Source: Eremophila alpestris peregrina
Taxonomy: Eukaryota; Chordata; Aves; Passeriformes; Alaudidae
Length of the DNA stretch: 64,000 nt
Assembly: GCA_009792885.1 (NCBI GenBank)
Contig: WMCF01000015.1
Span: forward strand, 13,080,053 to 13,144,052
Direction of reading: 5' to 3'
Below the pieces are notes generated by a model. It was not told where the DNA came from and searched no databases. It saw only the letters and a program-made list of their open reading frames with translations. A program made the position numbers and the translations under genes. Of this stretch, positions 46,706-59,600 are shown piece by piece (positions within the stretch are counted from its first letter, which is position 1; every line of letters begins with the position of its first letter).

Positions 46706-48016
46706 CCTACAAATAAATTTCATCACCAGCAATGTCTTGCACAACTTAATTGCTACCCTTTGCAAGCAGATCTTGACAAAAATTCTCCTATTTCCAAGCG
46801 CCTTCAAAAGAACAGTGGTGTCCTAATATAACCTCAGTCAATAATCAAAATTTCAATTCAAACCTTTTGCATATTTGTTTTTTCTAACTGTCCTTATCAC
46901 ATTCCTTAATAAAACCAGAACTCAATGTTTATTTGACGCAATTTATTTGCGTCATCTTTCCCTGGGTCATGGAATATCAAATACTCATAACAAGAGGCAA
47001 TATGAAACGTATCTGTAGGTTTACAAATTATATGTTTCTAGTGGATGGGCAATAATACATCAGATAATTATTTTTTAAATCTGATTCATTGAGCATATGC
47101 ATTTGCATATAATTTATATATAACAGTCCATTTAAAAATATTTTGTTATCTAACTATCTGTCTATCGTCATTCCAATTCAATGAAACACTTTGCTGTTAT
47201 TGGATATTATTCTGGTAAGAAAAAAAAAAGCCTCAAAAACCTCTACATGAACACAACTCAGCATTTTCAAGATTGATTGCACAATCACTAAGATTAGCTA
47301 GTTGACACTATAACCTTGAAAGGAAGGCACAATGAATATTAAAAAAAAAATGTAATGTTAAGCCAATAGACCTTTTTCTCAGAATGCAAGAGCAACAATA
47401 TAATGGCTATTTGGAGAGTTTGCCCTTGCCTGAATCTTTGCTTGAGTGTTTACTTGGAGTACTGTTGCATTTGGGAAATAGAATTTTTTCAATTAATTTA
47501 TTGAGGTACCTAAGAGTAAGTTAGAAAAGGAAGAAATGGACTATTCAATACAGTCTATAATTAATCTTTAGTGCTCATCTTTCTGAGTGCCTACTTTATG
47601 CTACCTGATTTTTCAAGATGACACATACAAACTCAATGATGTTTAATGAGTGCAGTCAAAAAGTGATTGTTATATCATGAATCACTTCATACAGACAGAC
47701 CATGAATGTGTTTAGGATCATTATTAGAAGAATGTTTTTAACAATAAACTAGTAAGGTTCTGGAATTGTCTTTTAACTAGAGTATTGACAGCAAGAAAGC
47801 TAAAATTATCATGTGAGCACAAGCCTCATGTGTGTTAAAAAGACCACTGTGTGCCATAATACAAGGGGTTGCACATCCTAAGTACTTAAGAACAATTTTG
47901 TCATATGATTTAATGGCACGTAAATATCAGGCCTTGCAATGTATCCTATTTTGATTCCCAATTCTGCTTTGTAACTCATATATACACCCTTCTAAATATC
48001 TAGGAAATTATTGGTC
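46706..48016. other. AT-rich non-coding stretch
   Basis: No gene seen. It contains a palindromic POU-like motif at 47095-47110 and short A runs near 47221 and 47341. Confidence 0.55.
47095..47110. promoter_or_regulatory. Palindromic octamer-like motif
   Basis: ATATGCATTTGCATAT has perfect 7-bp inverted arms (ATATGCA/TGCATAT) around TT and includes the octamer ATTTGCAT. Paired POU half-sites of this sort can bind POU dimers. Chance is quite possible in AT-rich DNA. Confidence 0.25.
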
Positions 48017-48357
48017 TTTGTAATTGAGTTTATGTGACAAGGTTTTGGTAGCAGCAGGGCTTCAGGGGGGGCTTCTGTGAAAACATGTCAGAAGTTGCCA
48101 TCCTGTCTGACAAACCCAAAGCAGGCCAGATACAAAACAGACCCACTGACAGCCAAAGCTGACCCTTATGGTGGTGGAGTAAAAATTGCCACATAACAGA
48201 AAATATGACAGAAACAACCCAACAGAAGCAAGATCAGTGAAGGTGGGGAAGGAGGTGCTCCAGGCACTGGAGAAGATGTCTGCCTGCAACTCATGGAGGA
48301 TCCCTTGTCAGGGCAGGTGTATGTGTCCTGGAAGAGGTTGTGACCTTATGGAGTCAC
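48017..48357 (+). mobile_element. Truncated old LTR, ERVL-type, plus strand
   Basis: This is an older relative of the 61.2 kb LTR, aligned from its 5' end: GTGACAAGGTTTTGGTAGCA, GGGGGGGCTTCTGTG, CAGAAGTTGCCATCCTGTCT, then further on GATCAGTGAAGGTGGGGAAG, GAGGTGCTCCAGGCACTGGA, CAACTCATGGAGGATCCC, GGGCAGGTGTATGTGTCCTG and GAGGTTGTGACCTTATGGAG. The 3' two thirds are missing, and no target duplication was found. Divergence is greater than in the 61 kb copy. The short frames here are chance. Confidence 0.75.
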
Positions 48358-51300
48358 AACAGTCTGCTATTTAATGGTTTGACCTATACAGCTAAATAGA
48401 AGAGAACCAGTTTGAGTTCAAGAACTGTCTCCCTGATCATTCAGCGTCTCACTGGGAGTTTACTACTCACCTCATGTTTTGATGGCTCCAGATTTGTCTG
48501 AAACAAGGCACCAAAGACAAATTTATCTAAGTAATTAAGAGAATTGTTCTGTGATGCTTTGTTTGGAAGGAAGGAGTTGTACCTGCACCTCTTTAAGCAA
48601 TGTAGACATAACAAGCAATTATTTACAGCATTGGTAGGAGCTAAGATACTCCTATACTATTCACTATTTCAGTTAGTAAGAGGTAAAAGATTTCTTACCC
48701 TGCTGATGAAAAATGAAGTTGTTGATATGATACCACATGACTGCAACTTCTCTGTTCCTACTTTGCTATCAATAAATACAAAGTGCAAGCATCAAATAAA
48801 CAATGACAAAGTTGAGGTTGTTTCCATTGGTTGGAAATGTTGGAATCTAGGCAAGATTTGAGGTAAACAATTTTCAAATACTAGTGCTATTTCTAAAACT
48901 TTTTTTAACAGATTGATAGTTAAGATAGTGAATATTGATTTGATATTCCTGCTTTTCCAGAATAATGTGTAATGTGACTTTTCACAAATGCTTTTTAATC
49001 TCTTAGTGAATGTCTGACTTCAAACTATGGCAAGTACTCATGAAAGGATCCGTAGAGAAAAGAACAAAGCAAACAAACAAAGAAACAAACAAAAAACCAA
49101 AAAACAAGAAAACAAAGAGAAACTATGTAGAGAACATTATCACAGGCTGTGATAAATTTTCCCACAGTAAAGCGGGGAAAATGTGGTCTGTCAAATGTTC
49201 AAGTCAATCTGAATGGAATTAAATCTTTTTAGTCTTGTTTTTCTACCTGAACAACATCTCCAAAAAATGTTCCTTCCAGGTTGAAGAAAGGAAAGATATG
49301 AAAATATATGAATGCTTAATACTGTGTCATGCCTGCTTCTTGCTATGAGCCAACACCTGGTCCAAATATCAGGCAAGAAAAGTGGCTTGTAGATTATTTA
49401 GTGTGTACTATCCTATTGTGTTAGTATCTCTTTTCCTTTCCTTCCTTCAGTGAGAAGGAACTGTTTTGTAAGCCATTGATTCTCTCTTTTCAACTGGAAA
49501 AATATAGTTTTTTAAGTATCCAGTCAGTTTAATTTAATTTCCTTGGATTTCTATTAGAACACTTGAGCTGAAATTTTAGTAATTGAACATAAGTCTTGAT
49601 GCTGCCAGTCCAGATGTGGCAGAGATATTGCTCATATTATTGGATTAAGATTAACAATTTTATCAATTCTGGGACCACTTTGTTGTCCTTTTTAGATAAC
49701 CATTCAAGTGGTTTTGGCTTTTCACTCATATTTTATCACTTGATACTTGGCAAACTTACTCAATTTGGTATCACAAATGAAATAGGATACTCCAGTAACT
49801 TCTGAGTTGTGGGACAGAGTTTGTCCACTTCACATTATTTGAGAGAGTTCTTCTCTACATTTATCTCTATCTGGACAGATAGAGTTCCATATACAGGTCT
49901 TCATTTTTATTTTCCTTGTTTTGGTTTACTTCTTTTGCAGAAAGTTACAAGCAAATTATAGGTTCAGTTTTTAAGCCACAATAAATCTGTTGAGCCTCAT
50001 TCCAGTTTTCACAAGAGATAGGATCCACTTCTGCTTTCCTTTTTCAGTTTAAATGTCCGAAGAAAATGAGCAGTTTCTTTTAATTTAATTAGCAATGTTT
50101 AGTACTGGAATTTTTTTCTTTCTTACTTCATTCCTTTACATTCTGATCTGACTTCACCTTCAGGAAGGTTAGCTTCCAAAGCATTTTCCATTTTTTCACT
50201 ACCTATTTGCCAATGCAACTTTTTAAAAGTTTTGTATCTCTTGGATGCTTTATTTTACATTTTACAGAGATCATAAAAACTGTGAAATTCTTAAAAATTT
50301 CAAGAACAAAATTTGTAATGTCCTCACTTCAGATAACTTGGAAACATAAACCCACAATTTATTAAATTTCTAAGTACATATGAAGGAATACATATGAATA
50401 ATTTATTTTATGTCAAAAATGCAACCCAAAACTTCCTTACTGGTGCTTCTTCTGTGGTTCTCTTCTGCTCTCTGACCTCATGTTCAAACTGTTTCTTCAG
50501 AAAATTGATATGAACCCTTGCCTTTTAAACACTTTGTCAGGGTTAAAAAATATCAGATCATTTTTCTCAGCTTTTAGCTAAAAACATTCCAAGATTTTTC
50601 TACAATTCCTTTCATTGTTTTCAGTCTCCTTGGCTTAACAGATTGCTTCCTTTGCTTTCCAAAGTATTCCCTTTGTCAACTGGGTATTTGTTTATTCCTC
50701 ACTTTAATTAAATCTTGTGAACCTTGATTACTGGCATAATTTTGTTTTATGCCTTCATAACTTTGACAAACCAATACCAAAATAATTTAATTTCTCATTG
50801 GTAATGTGAGTATCTGATGGGCAGCCAGTGTAGCTATCACATCCAGAACATAAGCTGTTATATTTGGCGTCTTCCACTTTTAATAATTTCTTCTCAGAAT
50901 TCAATAACCATGCACAGATCTCTTCGTAAGAGACCTGCACCTGAAATGACCATATGTTCCAGCAATTTAATCTCTCCCTGAGCAGCCATGACAGTGAATG
51001 GAAATGTGGCCCATGTTTTGGGATGTATCAGTGATCTGTCAGTGGTAGCTCTGCTCTGGCCTGCTCTACCATTGCAAGTCTCCAGTGTACCTCATTTGTT
51101 TACTTTGACATCATACACAGCTTCTTCCTCAGTGCATTTACACATACTAATTTTTCCTACTTCTCCAGTTATTATGCCTCTGGCTACAATTTTTAAAATA
51201 TTTTATGTTACTTTCATGTTTTCATCTGAACTGCATCATCATTTCCACTTGTGTTCAAAATTATCCCATAAATTTCAGAAAGCAACAATTCACATTGAAT

Positions 51301-51594
51301 TAGTTTCCTTCCAAAACATATCTAAGATGCAGCCATGAATTGCACATCCTCTTTTTTTCTGTTTCTTCTGTTCTAGAAAACAAACGACTGTGGAATCTTT
51401 TAACCTGTTCTCTTTCTGTGTTATTACCATTATACTCTGCTGGCTGTTTATATTTTAAATTCCCTTATTTTAATGCCAACCAAAGGAATGGGAAGTGCTC
51501 CAAAGTTACAGGTCCCTGAGAGATAGTTTTGTCAAGTTATGAGCAAATAACTAATCTTAAGAAGATCTATGCAACTTTCTGCCTTATACTCTTT
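48358..51594. other. AT-rich non-coding stretch
   Basis: No supported gene. A 105-codon plus frame at 48544-48861 has no domain or splice context. An A-rich (CAAA)n tract lies at about 49064-49120. No transposon was recognised. Confidence 0.55.
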
Positions 51595-51599
51595 CAAGG

Positions 51600-51971
51600 T
51601 GTCGTGGTTTAGGAATTCTGTAGTACTCCAGCTGAAACCATGTGCAGCATTCTCTTCTTCACCCTCCAGCTGGAGGCAAAAATGCAAAGATCCTGCATTG
51701 AGATGAGAAACATTTTTTGGAAGCAGCAATGAAATAAGAAAACAGACAATAGCAAAACAAAAATACTAATAACAAAAGGTATACGAAAAGGAAACTACAC
51801 AAAAAATCCCCTACGATAAACAAATGTTTGACTCTTCTGTCTATCATGTTTTTATTGACTCTTTTCCCCACAAGAATTGACATGAATTGGTACAAAACTT
51901 ATCCAGACTGTGGCCAAAATCCCTCCCAGCTACTGCAAAAAATTAACTCTGCCCTGGATAAAACCATGATA
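51600..51971 (-). mobile_element. Solo LTR, ERVL-type, minus strand, 372 bp
   Basis: Plus-strand ends are TGTCGTGGTTTAGG and AAACCATGATA, between exact CAAGG duplications. On the minus strand the order is U3 start (ATCCAGGGCAGAGTTAATTT, GCAGTAGCTGGGAGGG), AATAAA at 51851-51856, then the end TCCTAAACCACGACA. The minus orientation is set by the AATAAA and by the GAGTTAATTTT block, which lies near the 5' end in related LTRs. The minus-strand 5' end reads TATCATGG, so the usual TG has changed to TA. No internal genes remain. The 78- and 65-codon minus frames overlapping it are chance. Confidence 0.88.
51851..51856 (-). terminator. Polyadenylation signal of the 51.6 kb LTR
   Basis: AATAAA on the minus strand (GTCAATAAAAACATG), about 120 bases into the LTR. 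Confidence 0.5.
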
Positions 51972-51976
51972 CAAGG

Positions 51977-52920
51977 AAATGGCATAACTTTATTTTATTT
52001 GGTGTTTAGATTAAGGAAAAAAAAAAACCCTCCAGAAAGTGAAATAATTTTACCCTTTCTAAAGAAATAACTCTTAAACTTCCTCATTCTAAAAAAATTT
52101 TCCAGGTGACTGAAAATTTATGAATTATATTAGTGTGAATTCTACCTTCATGAAACCTTTTTTGCACACACAAAATAGGAATATAAAAACTGTGCATCTG
52201 AAACATATTTGTGAATGTTATCACAAGAAGTTACACATTATTTGGCTAATTATAGTGTGATCAAAAAAAACCCCACTTTTTACTGTACTCTAAATACTGG
52301 TGTTTTGTAGATGTAATTGTATTCTTCCATTTTCTGGGACATATTTTGTGTACTTAAATTGTTATTTATCTTATGGAGCATTTTTTTACCCAAAGTTCAA
52401 TAAAAGATTGTCTTTCCAATTATGATGCTCACCACATTCTAGCCATTCAATTTTTTAGCATGCAATATGTACTGAAAGGAAACTTCAGCCCAGTGTATCT
52501 GCTTCCTTTCTAATGCATGACAATAATTGCTAGTGACCATTTATAGCTCTGATAATCTGGCTTTACAAGATTGTTAATCAGTTGTAATTAATAGTCATTT
52601 CTTTGTTTCATTTTTTTGCTTTCAACACATTGCAAGTTGAAGTCAAATATTATCATGGTCCAAAAAAGGCAGTCCGTTATGATCTGTTTACCTAAGTGTT
52701 TCTGTTAAAACTGGTTGGTCAGCTTTCACAAGGTCATCTGCAGAACAGCAATGTCACAGCTGCTTAAAAGCAACGCACAGTTTCACAATTTCTTTCTAAG
52801 CACGTGACTGGAAGGGCTAATTTTGATGCCCTCAAAAGGAAATAGAAGCCATAAAAAAACATAGTTAATGGATAGTTGTACAAAGCCACTTGGTTCATGA
52901 GCATTCAGTGGTTCACTCAG
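51977..52920. other. Non-coding stretch, candidate conserved block at 52480-52850
   Basis: No gene. The part at 52480-52850 is free of simple repeats and transposon sequence and holds GTTGTAATTAATAGTCATTT and CATTTATAGCTCTGATAATC, with homeodomain-type TAATTA cores, and a CACGTG E-box at 52801-52806. That texture resembles developmental regulatory DNA, but it is only a visual impression. Confidence 0.3.
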
Positions 52921-53265
52921 GCTACAGGTTCAAGACAGTTGGCATGGCTTCAGCAAGGGAAAATCCTGTCTGACCAACCTAGGGGCTTTCTATGGTGGAA
53001 CAACTACATCAGTTGATGATGTAAGAGCTGCAGATTTAATTTACCTGGGCTTTTGGGTAGCCTTTGAGTAAGAAAGAAATCTCTGTGGTGAGGGTGGTGA
53101 GGCACTGGAACAGGCTGTCCAGAGAAGTTGTGGATGCCCAGTCCCTCGAAGTGTTAGAAGCCAGGTTCAATGGGGGTCTGAGCAACCTGGCTGGGTGGAA
53201 GATGTCCCTGCCCATGGCAGGGGGATAGGAACTAGATGATCTTCAAGGTCCATTTCCAACCCAAA
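52921..53265 (+). mobile_element. CR1 LINE with internal deletion, plus strand
   Basis: The first part (about 52921-53072) matches CR1 RT: TTGGCATGGCTTCAGCAAGG, AAAATCCTGTCTGACCAACC, GGGGCTTTCTATGGTGGAAC, TTTACCTGGGCTTTTGGGTA, GCCTTTGAG. The next part (about 53085-53265) matches the far 3' region: GGGTGGTGAGGCACTGGAAC, GGCTGTCCAGAGAAGTTGTG, GTCCCTGCCCATGGCAGGGG and AACTAGATGATCTTCAAGGT. About a kilobase or more of ORF2, including the catalytic and thumb parts, is missing between them. The final ATTCTATGA-type tail is lost. Confidence 0.9.
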
Positions 53266-56200
53266 CAATTTTACCCTTGCATGAGTTTTGGCATGCAAAA
53301 GTTATTTCACTTTTATACCTCTTTAGACTGATACCCTTAAGCGGTATGCAATTGCATTTCTTTTTCAAAAAAAAAAAAAAATTAAATCTTCCAAATGTCA
53401 TCATTTTAATAAGATATTTAACTACTCTTATTTTCACATTTATTTTTGGAACAGAAGCCTACACATTTGCTGAAAATGTATCTTAAGATTGAAGTCCTTA
53501 TTAGTCTTAGGTAAATATTTTTAAAATGCTGTTGTTTTTAGACAAGAGTGTGTTAGAAGCTGATGAGTAAGCCAGTCATAAAATCATTTTTAAAGAGCTG
53601 TGATCATGAATACATTAGTAACAGGCTGGGGATAATAAAATTATCATAAGGTGGAATTTATGGTTCCTTTTAAAGAAGGTGTGATTCTTCAAAATGTAAT
53701 TGAGTGCTTAGCTGAACTTGCATTTTACATCAGGGGTTGTTTCAATCTGAAGACTTGAGTGTTTCCTAAAGGAAGATTTTGGAACATGTCAAGAGTGGGG
53801 GGAAAAAAACCCAAACTAACCAGAAAACAACAACAAAAAAAAGGGCTTAATAGTAGAATTCAGAAATTATGTCCTATAAATTTTAGTTTATATTCCTCAG
53901 ACAGCCTTTCTCATATAGTTTGAGCTATATCTCTGAATCAATATCACAATATCATCTCTTACTGATGAAAATAAAGTATCATGAAATATTTGGCTAGCTG
54001 TGCAAGATAAAAACCAGTTTGGGTGAGGATCCTAATCTATGGAAGAGACTGGTGTGTGATCTCCAATTATGTTTTTCCAAATAACAATATTTTCCCTTAT
54101 ATAAATTTGTTTTTTCTATATATCCTAGGGAAAATAGGTATTTTTAATTAAAATGTTATATTGCAACTAAGTATTTCCAGGATGGAAAAATTATGTGAGC
54201 AGAATTTTTTCATCTAGATCTAATAACTACTTCAAGGACAGGGCATATTACAGAAAAATATTAAAAATAACATTTGTGAAATTACATTTTAGCATAAATT
54301 TTATGCAAGAAATGCAATAATTTCCCAAAACCTTCAGATTTTAGGTACCTAAATGAAAAGGAGTTCTGTAACTTCTTTTTAGAAGCTGCATAAGATTAGC
54401 AGCCTGTATACCTGCCAGGGTAGGGTATTATGCAAATATAAACAGCACATTTGCCTATTTACAAATGCATATTAGGTCTTGTGTTGTACATTATAACTAA
54501 AGTTAGCCAGAGTTATTTCCCTCATAAAAATCTCAGATTTATGAGGAAACAAACAACTCAGATACCAAATAATTTTGGATCTGAAGTACAATTAAAGTGC
54601 TTTATGGAAATGGTACTTCACAGATAAATCATTCCTAAATAAAAAACAAATTATATTTGACAAAAGAGAATATTGCTAATATGATTACAAACCAACCAAC
54701 CAAAACCCACCCAACGTTTCCATTTAACCTAAAGATATACTGACCCCACCTGAGCTTATGGAAATAGCCAAAGGACTTAAATGATAACTAAGTAATAAAG
54801 ACAAAAACAGGTTCATTTTTTAGTTCAAGTTACAGGGTTGTGTAGTATCAGGGCTGCAACTCCCTGCACATGCAGCACACTTCAGTTTTTAATTCTCTAT
54901 ATGATCCAGCAACTCTGCAGTCAGTCATTTACTCAGCAGGTGCAACTATCTTGAGATACAAGGTCTTTCACTGAATCTTTGCAATTAAATATTTGACTAT
55001 TACAGCAAGCTCCTGGTTGGGAATTTTATGCAGTTCCATTAGCTTCCTGTTGCGCATTTCAATGTTTATGTTTGTGGATGAACATCCTGAGCAAAGCATC
55101 CAAGACGATACCTAACTGATTCCTGTTGCAGAGATGACCTAATTGTGCACAGATGTAAGTGGCCACTTTTGCAAGTGGTCAGTAGAAACTATAGAAAAGG
55201 CCACTTAGAATGTCAGTAAGATATTACAAAGACATTTCATATCTAACAAGACATAAAACCAGCAGAACAATAGCATTAAATGTTTCATATATTGAGATAT
55301 TCATCTGGAAACTGAGTAAGATAATGGTTTTGAAGACTTTCCCCAACTCACCTGAAAATACCACTGCGATGACTCTTGCACCATTGACTCCAACTGCTAC
55401 CAGCTAGTGAATAACCACCTACTTTTGGAGATTTGATTCCCTTAATGAGCTTTACCCTCTGATAAAATCCTAATCCATTAGTGTTTGCTTGATTTTTTTT
55501 CTCTTCTCCCTTTCAGCAAACATTCTGTCCTGAGTAACTGCAAAATAACCTTAAACTTCAGGGTTCAGAAAGAAATTGCATTTTTCATGCATATGGAAAA
55601 AGATAATTTGAGGAAAAGTTCATCTTTCAGAGTTCTCCCAAAAAAATCATTGCTTAACCATTAGGATGCTGGTTGCAACTTTTGTGTCCTTCAGATGCAT
55701 TGCTGCAAGACCTGCAAGGTTCAGCACATAAAAAGCAGCAGAAACAGCCCTCCCCCAACCCCCCCACAGTGACATGTAAGGCTTGCTAGAAGTTGCCATT
55801 AGCTTTGATTATTTGTCTTTCAGTTTTTGTCCATTCTGACCATATTTGTCCATGTTTTATCCAAGTTTATTTGTATTCTTACTTTCATTTCCACACTCTT
55901 TCCTTAAAACTGTTTCTCAAAAGCCTTGCTTCTTAGCTTTACCACATGTAACCTCTTATTTTGGTTTCCTGCCATCTCTCTTTGATCTTTTATCTCTGCC
56001 AAAAGTTTGGCACACACTTCCTACCCACATGCAAAGGCTTTGAGACACAAGATAAGTTTTGGGTCCTCATCTCTTTCCTGAATGGCTCCCATCATATTTT
56101 CAGTTTTAAGTAATTTATTATCCTTAGTTGATTTATAATATTATATAAAAACTTTTTCTCTTGAACTTCAGATGTTATTCAGCCTGAACTACATGACTCA

Positions 56201-56433
56201 TGGTAATTACCCTCATTATGTGGCAGTTTATATGTCAGAGTCCTTGGTTTATTTGCATTTACTGAGAAGAGGAAAAAAGACAAAAAAGATGGAGTCATCT
56301 ATCCCTACAATTTTTAAAATTTCACAATTGCAAGTTTTATTGGTTTGTTTTCTTTGTTTTTTTTTTTTCATTAATATTAATGGAAGGAGGGCAGTTTCAG
56401 CTAAATATGAGAGAAGATATATTTCTCAGTGAA
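53266..56433. other. AT-rich non-coding stretch
   Basis: No supported gene or transposon. Minor simple sequence includes poly(A) at 53369-53381, an AACC-rich run near 54689-54712 and a C-rich run near 55751-55766. Confidence 0.55.
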
Positions 56434-56612
56434 AGTAACAAGCTGCCCAGATAGGCTGTCCAGGCTCAAAACTCAGAGCTTTTAAAAACATGCTTTGACA
56501 AGGCCCTGAGCAGCATGACCTAACTATGAGACTGGTTCTGCTTTGAGCAAGTGATTGGATTACATAATTCCTAAAGGTCTTTCCCAACCAGAATTATTCC
56601 ATGCTTCACTAG
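56434..56612 (+). mobile_element. CR1 LINE 3' end fragment, plus strand
   Basis: Plus-strand order is CAAGCTGCCCAGATAGGCTG, CAAGGCCCTGAGCAGCATGA, GGTTCTGCTTTGAGCAAGTG, ATTGGATTACATAATTCCTA, AAGGTCTTTCCCAACCAGAA and TTATTCCATGC. This is the terminal region of a CR1 subfamily (family form GGCTGCCCAGAGAGGCTGTG, CTGCTTTGAGCAGGG, TTCCAACC). It is diverged, and the end repeat is decayed to one unit. Confidence 0.85.
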
Positions 56613-59600
56613 ACAGAAACAATTCATTCTGAAAATTAGAAACTGCCTATCTAATTTTTCCTTTAGTCATGGAGTTAATCGACCATTCAAGTACAGATGG
56701 TTTCAAAAAGCAGTATATCCATCTCCAAATAAATGAAATTATCAATTTATATTTTGGAAACAAATTAATTTAATTAGTTTATTAATGTTAAATAAGTGAT
56801 GGAATGACAGGATGGATGTAGAGGGGGAGATGTAAACAAGTTTAAGGAGAGAAGAATAATTATCCTGGGAAAAAATAATATTAACTCTAAATGTAATATG
56901 TAGTAGCAAAAAACAAAAAATGTCTTGAACAATATCTGGAAGGAAAGTGAGTTCTACAAGTCATTCACTGCAGGAAGTGAACTTTTCAGTTTAAATTAAT
57001 TACAGCATAAATAGATCAATAACATATTTTCCTTTTCTGTTCCTTGTCTCTTTGTCTTTTCTCTTTTTTTCCTTTTTTTTTTCATAAAGAAATAATGTAG
57101 TTGCTTTGTCAATTTTAGATTAATATCTCTTTTTTTTTTAATTTTGGTCTGTCTAATAATGTTTAGAATAATTATAAACAACCAGTTAACCAGATGCTTT
57201 TACATCAAAAATACCCCCAGTCAAGAATTAGTGTATAAAGAGACCTTGATAACTGTCAAAAAGCTCCAAATTGTTATTTATACTAAGTATAACTGGATAA
57301 AAGTTCAACCTCCAAGGGCTGTCTTGAGAGCCAGCATTATACTGTACAACAGAGAAAGAATCTCTTAATAACTGGTGACTAACAAGGAGAGTTATCCAGC
57401 ATATCTCAAGTAAAAGACCTGAAATTTGAGACCTTTGAGACACCTGAGACAGGAACATTCTGGTGAAATTTATGAAGGGATTTTTATACACCAGATACTG
57501 TACGCACAGCCTTTGCCAGATAAATTCCTCACCTGTGGACTATTATTGAGCTATTTGCTCCTTTGGCAAATTAATTTCAAATGACTGGAAATACCCACAG
57601 ACACAAACTGTACTTTCTTTAAAGTTCAGATTAATAATGTCAGGCTATGAAGGTTAAAATAAGTATTAACTGCTAAAATCTCTGGCAAAAGTGAAGAATG
57701 TGGAAATTAAAGCATGAAGATTGTGGAAATGTATGCAGATGTGATGATCATTTTACAGACCAGTTGATTTTGGGATAAGAAAATTTAGTCCAAAACCAGG
57801 ATGTTTCATATAGGTCATCCATCCACTCAGATTAAAATATGTAGAGGTTGACCAAACAACATAGGATAGAATTTTCAACTACTGAACTATATTTTGTCTA
57901 TTTAACTACAAAGAGCTTCATGTAATCTGTGTACACAAATGCACAATTATGCTTATATGAAAATGTGGTATATGTGTATAAATATATATACGTACAAACA
58001 CACACATATATAAATACAAGTACACATATACAACAATCATGTGGTATATGTGCATTTGTGTCTGCTTTCAGTTGCTGGTGCTTTCTCTATGTTTATATTT
58101 GTCTGGTTTTTATTTTCTGTTTCCTGTGGAAAACCAGCATACTGCCAGTTCCTGGATAGCCTAGGCCTTGTGAGGTTCTTAGGTGTTCAACTGGAAATCC
58201 ATACTGGTGAATTTGATATTTTGTGCTATGTAATTCAGGTGCTTTCTGAAGCTATAAACAAAATGCAGGAGGTGAGAACATAGCTTTAGTACATGCTTTA
58301 TTGTTGGCACTTGATAGAATAACTGTATCTAAAGACAGCTGTATTTGTTACACAGTATGTTTTGCAATCATTAGTAAATAACTGTTTATAATGCTTACAG
58401 ATGAAAACTTAAAAACCTGAAAATTAGTGTTGTTTTCAACCTAAACAACAAGACTGAAAATATCAGTCTGAATTATTCTAAAATGTCAAGTTTGTGACTA
58501 ATAGAATAAACTAGGAACACAACTGTTACTTATTAATATGTTGTAACACGTTTAGAATAAATGTTCCAGAGATAAAATCCTGATAAATCTGTAAACCCAT
58601 TCCTAGTCAGAAGAGGCAATCTGTTACCAACCATTCAAAAAATGTAGAAATATTCAGAATTCTTACTTTGCATAGGATAAAAAATTTAGATATATAGATA
58701 TAGATTATATAGATACAGATATAGATTATAGGTATAGGTATGGATAGATAACTCACAAGGAAATAATGAAATATTTCTGGTTTTAAGGGAATAATTAAAT
58801 GGCATCTTTATGTAAACAATACTAAGACATAAAATATGAAATAAATTTCACCTTATCTTCAGTTCAGGACTGGGATGAAGGGATCATGAGATATTAATTT
58901 TAATGCTTGAATATGAGATAAATTCTCAAAAAAATATTAGTGCTGTTTTAGTGTTGAGAAAGAAAAAGTGGCATGATCAATAATCTTGTTAGCATGACAA
59001 AAATTTTGAGGAAGTACTAGAAAAAGTCTGAGATGTTCATATTTGTATTTGCACTAGAGGTTAAAAGGTAATTAATGTGACAATTCATGTGTTTTTATTA
59101 GGAAAATACAATTGCTCTGATTCTGTTATTAAGATTTTTCTGAGGAATTTTCAAAGGTATTTTTAAAATGTCATATGTTGTTGGGCAAAATGCATTTGTT
59201 CCATTTTCTACATGCTCAACATATTAAAAAGATTGTTAAGTCCTGGATAAGCCATAGTTTAACCTCACATATTTCAACAAAACTAAAGGATGATTAAGCC
59301 ATAAAAAGTTCTGAGTTAGTTTTAGAGGTTCCTTTCTCCCTCATCCATCTAAAGGGGAACCTGAGTGATATGGTCTACATGAGCAATGCAGCCCAATGTG
59401 AGAGTATTTGTATAGTGGCTGACAGTGCATCAGGGCTGAGGACTTCCTGCCCCCACTGCATGTGCTGTGGGGGAAAGGATGACTTTTTGAAGTGTTTTAT
59501 TTCCTCCATGGTTAAACAATTCTGGATAGAAAGCACATCAAGAACAAATCAGAAATGGAAGTGGTGGTTCTCGAAACTTAGAAGGCTCAAATTAAAGGCT

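Larger units (their letters stand above)
51595..51976. repeat. 5-bp target duplication flanking an LTR
   Basis: CAAGG at 51595-51599 and 51972-51976 directly flank the LTR at 51600-51971. Confidence 0.85.
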
